This document shows, one piece after another, positions 56,549 through 64,000 of a DNA stretch of 64,000 nt (positions within the stretch are counted from its first letter, which is position 1; each line of letters starts with the position of its first letter). Source of the DNA: Nannochloropsis oceanica (taxonomy: Eukaryota > Sar > Eustigmatophyceae > Eustigmatales > Monodopsidaceae); assembly GCA_004519485.1 (NCBI GenBank), contig CP038132.1, forward strand, positions 124,001 to 188,000, given 5' to 3'. A model generated the notes under the pieces. It was not told the origin of the DNA, did no database searches, and saw nothing but the letters and a program-made list of their open reading frames with translations. A program made the translations under genes and the position numbers.

Positions 56549-59500
56549 ATGTCATCATTGCCTTTCCCACCACCTCCTCCCACTCACAAACAAATAGGGA
56601 TGCCCAGCGCCCGTCTAACGCGAAGCAGGACCCAATCACCATCACTCGAAAGGAGAGGCGGTGGCGGCGGCGGTGGTACGCGATCACGTGGAGCGGCGCG
56701 GCTGACGGAGGAGAGGCAAGCATCATCATCACCAGCACGACCGGCACCAGTCGGACGTGCGGCTCAATCACCAGCTTCTTTGACACGTATGCGAACGCGG
56801 AGGGACGTGCTTCGAGCGCGCGATGAAGCGGGGGCGGGTAAGGGCAACAGCAGCAGCAACAGCAGCAGCAGCTGCTCCAGCAGCACCCGCCTGCAAGGAC
56901 GCAGGAGAAACGATGAAGAAGAAGAAGAGGGAGAGGATAATGTCTTGGAAAGAGGAGCAATAGGCTTGAACATACCCAGTGCCGATGCCCCGCAACAGCA
57001 GTCAAGACGCGGAAACCGTCCGCCCACGGCAGGACAAGCGAAGTTAGTAAGGAGGGAGGACGAGGAGGAGGACCACCAGGCGACGCCCTTCCAGCGCCTC
57101 CTCAAGACGAGCAGCAGCCTGGTTTCCTCCGCCGTCAAAGGTGTGATGGGCTTAATGTCCCCGCGGGAGGAGCATGCGCGAAGGAATGGCAGCGGGGAGA
57201 TGTCTAGGAACCTGGTGGCATCTTTGGGGGATGACTGGGCCTCCCCGTCTGCTCGTGTGGCGGTAATGAATGGGATGAAACCGAAAACCCCAGCAAGCGC
57301 CTCGACAGCTTGGGCTCCACGAAGGAATATTGCGTATGCGGGGGATGTGGATGATGACGGTGCGGTGGAGCTGCCCCCTTCCTGGACAGATGGCGCGGCG
57401 GAAGAGGGGGGGTATGAGGGCCAGCCGGTTGACAGCATCACCGTGTCGGAGCTGAGAAAGATCCTGCGTCTCAAGGGCCTGTCATACAAAGGGAAGAAGA
57501 GCGAGCTCGCCGATCGGCTCAAGGAGTGGCTGCGGTTTGAACAGCAGCAGCAATCGCAACAACAACCACCGGCGTCCCGCCTCCCACCAGCGACTTGCAG
57601 TCGCTCCCGCAGCCCTTCCACAGCCCCCGCTCCTTCCTCCCCCGCAAGGCACGCAGCCACACTTGTCGGGCATGCAAACGATATGCCGGTCGTCGCCACT
57701 GCCAAGGTTACTGGCGACGACCACCACAACGGTAACAGCACCAGCAGCAGTAGCAGCAGCAGCGGTCAACGCCAGAGTCCGGCGCATCATCCTGCGTGGA
57801 TGCAGGAGGATGGGGAGGCGAGCCTGCCGCGACCTTTGGTGCCGGTGGTGAAGCCTGTCGTCACGCGAGGGGTGGATCCTTCGTCAGAGAGAGGGCTGAC
57901 AACGATTTCGCTGGCAACGCGCGGTGGTGGTGGCGTTGAGGAGTCAAAGAGTAGTGGAAGTGGGGGCACTGTTGCTGCTAGTAGAGGTTCTGGGCGTGAA
58001 GGCGGGCAACGAGGTGTGGAAGAGGTGTATGGGGTGATAAACACTTTTCTGAACAAGAAAGGGAGCAAGGCCCGCATCTGGGACCAACGCGGAAGGTCGC
58101 CAGTGCCATTGCCTTCCTCGGCCGGTTTTGTGGCCTCCGGAGCTGGCACTGCTCAAGGCGGGGGCGGCGGCAGGGATGGTGAGGGTGTTCCCCGCTACAA
58201 ACGGTCGTCCATCGCAAGCAACATGACACCTTTCTCGGCCGCTGCGGCTGTGGCTAGCAGTCTTCAAGACGAAATGCCCGACCTGAACTTCATGAGCGAT
58301 GGTAACGGTGGTGATGGGGGAGGAAGACAGGGACCCTTAAGCAATGGCCTCACCACATCGTACCGCTCCCAGCAAGCACAAGCACGTGTGTCATCATCGT
58401 TAACTTCCTTTGGCGGGAGGATCAACAACAGCCACAGTGTCCGTTTTGCCCAGCAGGAGGAGGAAGAGGATGAGCAAAAGGGGGGTGGAGATAGCCGTGC
58501 GACGGCTTCGCGCTTCCGTACCACGCCCTCCGTGGACCGGAGTAGGCCGCCTTATGCCACTGGCGGTGTGGGTGGTAGCATTAGCCTTAGCAGCAGTGGG
58601 AGGAAGCGGGGTTCGGTGCTGGAGTCTGCCGATGCTACACGCTTTGTGCGTCCGCGGCAAGCCCCTCGTGCCCCGTCCCGGTGGTCGGACTTGGTGACGA
58701 GGCGCATCCTGAACAGCATGCAGGAGCAGATGCGCACGCCCATGCAAGACGCAAAATCACAGTTCGTGCCCACGCCCCTCCGATCCCGTGCGTTGCCCGC
58801 GCGGGAGGTTGGGGAGGTGTCACCCCCACGACAGGGCATGCCCGCCATGGAGGAGCAGTACAACGACCACCACCAAGAGCAGCAACAGCGGCAGCAACAA
58901 GGCAGCCGCGATGGGGCGGGTGCTGTTCAACCGAGCCGCCTTACTGGCGCGGGGCGGGACAAGCGGCGTCGGCAGGACCAGGATGAGGACGACGACGAAG
59001 GCGAGGAGGAGAAGCATGAGGAAGGTTGGGGGGGCGAGCCGGGCGTGTTTAAACTGCCGCGTCACTCGCTACTGCCTGAGCCTCGGCCCGTATTTGGAGT
59101 GGAAGCAGCGGAAATAGCAGCAGCAGCAGCTGCTGCTGCTGCTGCGGGTTCCGTGGCCAGGATGGAAGAGAATGGGGACTTTGCTTTCACCGCACCACAA
59201 GTGATACTTCTGGATGAGGAAGAAGAGAGAGAAGTGGAGGCAGCAGCGGCTCAGCACCACGAGGAGTTCATCTTTACGCCTCCTGTCAAACGCCGATTGC
59301 GTCCTCGCCGTGCGGACCAGCAACTACAGCAACAGCAGCAACAACAGCAACAACAGAAGCAACAACCATCACTCCTTCGCCCTCCTGCGACCTCGGTCCC
59401 AGCGCCTGCCATTATGAAGAAAGACGCGGACCGCGCCGCCATGCCTCCCCCGCAGCCGCGGCAGGGTATCCCGGTCCCTGCTCCTGCCCCCCCCGCTGAC

Positions 59501-61501
59501 ACCAAGCCGTCCACCGGAAGTGGGGGGGGCGGTTGGGGGGACCTACAAGCCCGCCTGCAAAAACCGGGGTCATGGAAGTGCGACGGCTGCTTGTCGACCA
59601 ATATCGACGCAGCTCTTCTCAAATGCCCGTCCTGCGAGTCTCCCAAGCCTGGTTCTGCCTCCTCCGCCCCTCCCTCGGTATCTCCTGCCCCAACGTCGGC
59701 AACAGCGTTTGCCACCACTCCTGTCCCGGCGGCAGCATTGACCAAGACGAGCATGCCCACGTTTGGCATGGGTTCAATCACCTCCCAGGGCTTCAACTTT
59801 GGGGGAGGAGGAAGTGGAGTGGCCGCGGGCGGAGGCGCCGCGGCTGAGCCAAAGACAACAGAAGGTGAAGGGGTGAAAGACAGTGAAAGTGGGGACAAAG
59901 CAAAGGGAAGAATCGCCGCAGGGCCGACTTTTGAAGGAGAAAAGGGAGGAGGGGCGGGGGAAGGAGGGATGACTACTTCTCAGATGGGGACCAAGTGCGG
60001 TGGCTTCACCTTCGATGCGGCCCCAACGTCGACTGAAAAGAAGCATCAGGAGAAGCAGAAAGAGAAGGATGGAGGAGAGAGCAAGGAGGAAAATACCGAT
60101 CAAGCAGCATCGGCGTCTGTGATCTCTCCCTTTGTCTTCGGGGCTAGCACGAGCAATGTGGTAGCGGGCAAGGAAAAGGAAGCGGCCGTGCCTGCGCCTA
60201 AGCTACCCTCTTTCACCTTTGGAGGGCTGCCTTCTTCGTCGACAGCGGCTGTGGACAGCTCCGCCAATGGCGGCGACAAAGATACGGCCAAGACGACCAG
60301 CACCACACCTGCACCTTCCACCCCCTCCTTTACCTTCGGGGGGACAGGAACGGCGGGTGGGGCTGCCACTTTTACTGCTCCTTCTTTCGGTACATTTGAA
60401 GCTCCCACGGCCCAAACAGCTCCTGTTATGTCAAAATTGTTTCCAACGGCCGCCTCTTCTGCCTCCTCGGAAAGTGTGCCAACTTCCGGTCCGGTGGCCT
60501 TCCCGCCCGTGTCTCTGGCCCCGTCTAAGCCGAGCAGCGCCGGTTCCACCGGCGGCAGTCTATTTGCCAACGTCCCGTCCATCCTTCCACCCCTGTCCGG
60601 GACCTCCGCCGTTGCCGACCAGCCCACGAGTGTAATTGGCTTTGGCTCGGCAACGTCGACTTCAACAGCCCCTGAAGTGTTGAAGAGCACACCGTCTTTA
60701 CCGGCCTTCCCCACCTCGCTCCCTGCATCGAGCAGCGGAAGCATCACTGGGACGGGAGCTGGCCTACCTTCTTTCACCTTTGGTGCGGCACCAGCCCCCG
60801 CTGCCACTGCCCCTGGAGGCCTTAGCTCTTTCTCATTCAGTAGTGGAGGCACGACAGCGACCCCAAGTCTAAAGCCCAGTGGCAGCGGTGGAGGGCTTGG
60901 CAGCGTCCCTTCTCCTGGAGGTGGCTCCATGGACATGAGCGCCAGCCCCCGGCTCTCCCCCGCACCCACTCCCGCGGCCTCCGCGTCTGCCTTTAGCTCC
61001 GCCCCTCCTTCCTTCCAATTCGGCAGCCATGGTGGTTCGGCCAAGCCTCCCCTTTTTGGAGCCACGCCGACTCCTGCCGCCCCCGCGAGTGGGTTTGGTG
61101 CTGGCGTAGATATAGGAGCAGGCAGTATGGGGGCTGCCCCGCCTTCTGGTCTCACCAGCACAGCCCCCACGTTTGGCGCGGCTTCACCTGCTCCCATGTT
61201 TGGAGCATCAGCGACGAGCACCCCCGCCGCGGCTTTTGGGCAGCCCGCTGCCGCGCCTGCAGGGGGTATGTTCGGTGGCCCTCCATCTGCTCCTGGTGGC
61301 ATGGCCGGAGGCTTCGGAGCATCGAGTGAGGCACCCTCGTTTGGGGGATTTGGGGCCTCAGCAGCAGGCGTGGGAGGGATAAGTGGGTTCGGGGCCCTGC
61401 CTGCTCCTGGTGGCGATGCGTTCTCGCTTGGTGCCAGCTCTAGTCAGCAGCAGCCTGGTGGACGCAAGATAATCAAGGCGCGGCGGCCTGTTCGAAAGTA
61501 A
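56549..61501 (+). CDS. FG nucleoporin, nuclear-basket type (Nup1/Nup136/Nup153-like), with SAP and RanBP2-type zinc finger
   Basis: Intronless, 1,650 aa; a second ATG at 56600 is an alternative start. The N-terminal 250 residues are Arg/Ser/Gly-rich and basic. A SAP domain spans about 294-330 (TVSELRKILRLKGLSYKGKK followed by SELADRLKEWL). A helical segment near 710-750 (SRWSDLVTRRILNSMQEQM) could bind membrane or partners. A RanBP2-type zinc finger lies at about 1007-1032 (GSWKCDGC...LKCPSCESPKPG, W-x-C-x2-C...C-x2-C). The last 600 residues carry FG repeats (FTFG, PSFGTF, FGASS, FGGFG). The end, GGRKIIKARRPVRK, matches the basic tail of Nup1/Nup136-type basket proteins. It should act at the nuclear basket in transport and possibly chromatin contact. 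Poly-Gln and poly-Ala runs are frequent. Confidence 0.88.
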   Translation: MSSLPFPPPPPTHKQIGMPSARLTRSRTQSPSLERRGGGGGGGTRSRGAARLTEERQASSSPARPAPVGRAAQSPASLTRMRTRRDVLRARDEAGAGKGNSSSNSSSSCSSSTRLQGRRRNDEEEEEGEDNVLERGAIGLNIPSADAPQQQSRRGNRPPTAGQAKLVRREDEEEDHQATPFQRLLKTSSSLVSSAVKGVMGLMSPREEHARRNGSGEMSRNLVASLGDDWASPSARVAVMNGMKPKTPASASTAWAPRRNIAYAGDVDDDGAVELPPSWTDGAAEEGGYEGQPVDSITVSELRKILRLKGLSYKGKKSELADRLKEWLRFEQQQQSQQQPPASRLPPATCSRSRSPSTAPAPSSPARHAATLVGHANDMPVVATAKVTGDDHHNGNSTSSSSSSSGQRQSPAHHPAWMQEDGEASLPRPLVPVVKPVVTRGVDPSSERGLTTISLATRGGGGVEESKSSGSGGTVAASRGSGREGGQRGVEEVYGVINTFLNKKGSKARIWDQRGRSPVPLPSSAGFVASGAGTAQGGGGGRDGEGVPRYKRSSIASNMTPFSAAAAVASSLQDEMPDLNFMSDGNGGDGGGRQGPLSNGLTTSYRSQQAQARVSSSLTSFGGRINNSHSVRFAQQEEEEDEQKGGGDSRATASRFRTTPSVDRSRPPYATGGVGGSISLSSSGRKRGSVLESADATRFVRPRQAPRAPSRWSDLVTRRILNSMQEQMRTPMQDAKSQFVPTPLRSRALPAREVGEVSPPRQGMPAMEEQYNDHHQEQQQRQQQGSRDGAGAVQPSRLTGAGRDKRRRQDQDEDDDEGEEEKHEEGWGGEPGVFKLPRHSLLPEPRPVFGVEAAEIAAAAAAAAAAGSVARMEENGDFAFTAPQVILLDEEEEREVEAAAAQHHEEFIFTPPVKRRLRPRRADQQLQQQQQQQQQQKQQPSLLRPPATSVPAPAIMKKDADRAAMPPPQPRQGIPVPAPAPPADTKPSTGSGGGGWGDLQARLQKPGSWKCDGCLSTNIDAALLKCPSCESPKPGSASSAPPSVSPAPTSATAFATTPVPAAALTKTSMPTFGMGSITSQGFNFGGGGSGVAAGGGAAAEPKTTEGEGVKDSESGDKAKGRIAAGPTFEGEKGGGAGEGGMTTSQMGTKCGGFTFDAAPTSTEKKHQEKQKEKDGGESKEENTDQAASASVISPFVFGASTSNVVAGKEKEAAVPAPKLPSFTFGGLPSSSTAAVDSSANGGDKDTAKTTSTTPAPSTPSFTFGGTGTAGGAATFTAPSFGTFEAPTAQTAPVMSKLFPTAASSASSESVPTSGPVAFPPVSLAPSKPSSAGSTGGSLFANVPSILPPLSGTSAVADQPTSVIGFGSATSTSTAPEVLKSTPSLPAFPTSLPASSSGSITGTGAGLPSFTFGAAPAPAATAPGGLSSFSFSSGGTTATPSLKPSGSGGGLGSVPSPGGGSMDMSASPRLSPAPTPAASASAFSSAPPSFQFGSHGGSAKPPLFGATPTPAAPASGFGAGVDIGAGSMGAAPPSGLTSTAPTFGAASPAPMFGASATSTPAAAFGQPAAAPAGGMFGGPPSAPGGMAGGFGASSEAPSFGGFGASAAGVGGISGFGALPAPGGDAFSLGASSSQQQPGGRKIIKARRPVRK

Positions 61502-61901
61502 GGCAAAAAATAAAGAAGAGACAGAGAAACAGTAGAAAGCGATGTTAGGTAGTGCGAGGGTGGCGAACGTGACATTAGAAAAGCGACTTAGTTAGGGTGG
61601 GAGTACGGTTCTTTGATGAGAAGTAAAAGGTGAGATGTGTATGGTACTTTAAAGGGGGTAGAACTCACAGCAAGATAATGAGGCGCTACTTTTGCTCGGT
61701 GGGCGAGGAGGGGACAGATCATGACCCACTCATGAATGTGTGAGGGTAGGATACATGACCTTACAGTGCAGGAGGCCGGCCTAAGACCACTGGAGTGAAA
61801 TAGAAGTAAAAGGAGAGAGTGGAAGGAGAAAAAGAAAAAGAAATGCCATCAAGAACTCAATTATTGCCTTGCTTCCGAATCCTCATATGCTTTGTTTGGT
61901 T
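61502..61901. other. Convergent intergenic region nucleoporin / ThiD-ThiE
   Basis: 400 bp between two stop codons with 3' UTR sequence. Nothing else recognised. Confidence 0.5.
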
Positions 61902-63776
61902 TTACTTTGTTAATTTGGATATTCCACACACCCCTTGCCACTCTTTAACAGCCTCGGCCAAATCCGAGGCCTTGGTTAGTGCCGAGATGACGCAGATACC
62001 ATCTGCACCCGCTTTCTGGACTGCTGGCACTGCCTCGATCCCAATGCCCCCAATGGCCACCAGCGGCACGTCCACTAGGCGCCGCCACTGCTTGAGCCGA
62101 GCTAAACCCTGGGGACCAAAATTTATTTTCTTGGAGGCCGTAGGAAAAATAGGACCCAGAGAGATATACGATGGCCTAAGGGCGACGGCGCGGCCGAGTT
62201 CGGTAAAGGTGTGGGTGCTGATGCCCAAGCGGACGCCTCCGCGCTGTATGGCGGTCAATGGCTGGTCAGGCGCCGTAAGCAGGCCTTCGAGGTCCTCCTG
62301 CCCGATATGCAGCCCATAGGTTTGATATCGGAGGGCCAGCTCCCAGTAGTCGTTCACCCACAGCCGGGCTTGGACCTTGCGGCAGCTTTCGGCGGCTTCT
62401 CTTACCTCTATATCTAGCTCCCCTGCTGGCCGGTCCTTGATCCGCAGCTGAATGTCCCGCACGCCCAAATCCAACAATCGCTGCACCCATGCTGCCGAGT
62501 CCACGCATGCGTATAAACCTATCTCCCGCTCGCACGCCGCGAACGGTCCAGAACGCTTCGCGTCAGACCCCTCCTCGGCACAGATGCTGACCCTGTGTTT
62601 TGTTTCGGGCAAAGCGTCAAGCAAATGAGTACATGCAAGCAAACAAACATGCCTTTTGACACAAAAACGGTAAGGGTTGGGAGAGGAACGTCGAACTCCT
62701 GGAAAGTCGTGGGCGTCCACTTACCAAGGGAAGTCTGGTGGACTGGCCGGCCATCCCGTCTGCTGAACAGGGCCCGGTCCATGCCCGAGCTGGATCGCTG
62801 CGCGGATGCCCTGGCTAACATAGGCTTTGGCCAGCACCACTGCGTCTTCCAACGGCAAGTCCTGCGCAAGAAATGCTGCGACGGCTGATGATAAAGTGCA
62901 GCCCGTGCCGTGTGTGTTGAGATTTTGGAGGCGGGGCGAGGTGATCCACATGCCTTGGGTGCTGTCCCGCTCCAAGAAATAGTCCTGGGCTACCGTCGCA
63001 TCAAACGACTCCTCTTCCTCTCCTTCACGCTTCTCCTCGTCGCTGTCTAGGGAATGTCCACCTTTAACCAACACTGCACGACTATTGCCCATGGCCATCA
63101 CGTCACGTGCTGCTCGCTCCACATCCTGTGGCGTTTTGAGTCTATAGCCTACCAGGACCTCGGCTTCATGCTTGTTGGGCGTGATTAAAGTTGCATGGGG
63201 AAAGACGCGGTCAATCATTATTCTTCGCGCACCCTCGTCGAGAAGGACAGAGCCACTTGTTGTTACCATGACGGGGTCACAGACCACGGGTCCCAGAGAC
63301 CCATTTGCTGCTTTTTGGGCCAAGAAGTCTCCGACCTCCCCTACCACCTCGGCCGTAGCCAACATGCCCAGCTTGACCGCCTTTGCGGGCATATCGTCCT
63401 CCAGCGTCGCCAGCGTGGTGCGTAACATTGCGAGACTTGACGTTTCAACTTTGCGTACCTGGTTGCTGTTCTGTGCCGTGAGCGCGGTAATGACGCTGCA
63501 TCCGTGGCATCCGAGGGAATGGAAGGCCAGGAGGTCGGCTTGGATGCCCGCCCCACCCCCAGAATCCGAGCCCGCGATAGTCCACACGATTGGTGGCGGC
63601 AGAGGTGTTGGTGGTGTGGATGAAGAGCTTGTGCTGGGGTTGGTGGTGCTGGTGCTGGCCATCATTCTGAGGCCGGGACTCTGCTTTGGTGCGGCTAGGA
63701 ACCCGTCGGCTTCCGTACAGAGAAGGAAAAGTGCTACTACGAGCAGAAGGAGAGTCCCATGGGGCCTGGGGGGCAT
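61902..63776 (-). CDS. TH1: Bifunctional ThiD-ThiE: HMP-P kinase / thiamine-phosphate synthase, plastid-targeted
   Basis: Two exons on the minus strand, 63776-62725 and 62592-61902 (phase 2, donor GTAAGT), 580 aa. Residues 1-26 are a signal peptide ending CTEADG/FLAAP, a good ASAFAP-like plastid motif. ThiD: TIAGSDSGGGAGIQADL, CDPVMVTTSG, ITPNKHEAEVLVG, VLVKGGHS and NTHGTGCTLSSAVAAFLA. ThiE follows from about 375: GVRDIQLRIKD, LWVNDYWELAL, YGLHIGQEDL, LGISTHT, YISLGPIFPT and VPLVAIGGIG. The fusion phosphorylates HMP-P to HMP-PP and couples it to HET-P, giving thiamine phosphate, as plant TH1 does in the plastid. The intron sits at the domain junction; if kept, the reading frame meets TAA at once (TGG TAA). 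No TPP riboswitch core was seen in that intron. The gene ends in LTK. Confidence 0.94.
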
Positions 63777-64000
63777 GGAACGGTGCCGAGTGGGCGTTCA
63801 GAGACACACGATCCGTCTCTGTGTGTATGTGGGTGCGTATGTGTGCTATTAGGCGCTGTAGACTGCTGGGAGGTGTACCAGGTTGCCAGGTTGTGATCGC
63901 TCGATCACTCGCGGACGAAGCACTGCCCCATATTCGCACGCTCCCATCCCACCCCCTGCTGTACCCACCACCACTTCCTCACACCCAGACACAATACAGA
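63777..64000. promoter_or_regulatory. Upstream region of ThiD-ThiE to the window edge
   Basis: 224 bp with the likely promoter and leader of the thiamine gene. No other gene begins here. Confidence 0.45.

Noticed and set aside
60100-61302. 400-codon minus-strand frame over the nucleoporin FG region
   Set aside because: Shadow of a GC-rich low-complexity coding sequence; Pro/Ala/Gly/Val composition mirrors the FG repeats.
62593-62724. TPP riboswitch in the thiamine gene intron
   Set aside because: The CUGAGA and other conserved core segments are absent by eye.

Overview
This is nuclear DNA from a compact eukaryotic genome, most likely a photosynthetic stramenopile (heterokont alga). A Nannochloropsis-like eustigmatophyte is my best guess, from general character only; no species marker was read. 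Genes are dense and on both strands, with few short introns (about 80-380 nt). Donors are GT[A/G]NG[T/G] and acceptors CAG/TAG. Several proteins begin with a signal peptide whose predicted cleavage site is followed by Phe (VTE6-like ...TA/SF, ThiD-ThiE ...ADG/FLAAP, MATE ...CQG/F, Mpv17-like ...MA/F). That is the ASAFAP-type presequence of plastids bounded by four membranes. No rRNA, tRNA, CRISPR array, intact transposon or virus-like element was found.

Layout, left to right: a giant coiled-coil protein running off the left edge (-); peroxisomal enoyl-CoA hydratase 2 (-); a DUF92/VTE6 phytyl-phosphate kinase candidate (+); ribosomal protein eL20/RPL18A (-); a CLASP/TOG-like protein with a PP1-docking motif (+); peroxisomal betaine/aminoaldehyde dehydrogenase (-); OHCU decarboxylase of urate breakdown (+); a Doa10/MARCH6 RING-CH ubiquitin ligase (-); a KEA-type K+/H+ antiporter (+); CDC73 of the Paf1 complex (+); proteasome subunit RPN1 (+); a doubtful acidic ORF (-); an Mpv17/PMP22 protein (+); a PNUTS-like PP1 regulator (-); a MATE transporter (+); ribonucleotide reductase large subunit (+) lying between two copies of a decayed direct repeat; a CDIN1-like TPD nuclease (+); a membrane-anchored GH5 exo-beta-1,3-glucanase candidate (-); a doubtful small Cys-rich membrane ORF (+); transportin (-); a nuclear-basket FG nucleoporin with SAP and RanBP2-type zinc-finger domains (+); and a ThiD-ThiE fusion for thiamine synthesis (-).

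Functional themes. Three genes within 12.5 kb end in PTS1 peroxisomal signals (SKL, AKL, SRL), and two of these are a divergent pair sharing 431 bp. Two genes encode PP1-docking proteins. Transportin and a basket nucleoporin, both parts of nuclear transport, are divergently paired over 506 bp. Most of the window is ordinary housekeeping gene space. The less ordinary items are the nested repeat architecture of the coiled-coil gene, the tail-anchored CLASP-like protein with KRVSF, the SAP-containing nucleoporin, the pure 49-codon Asn run in the Doa10 homologue, the flanking repeats around RNR1, and the ThiD-ThiE junction intron whose donor carries an in-frame stop. I saw no clearly new multi-gene system.
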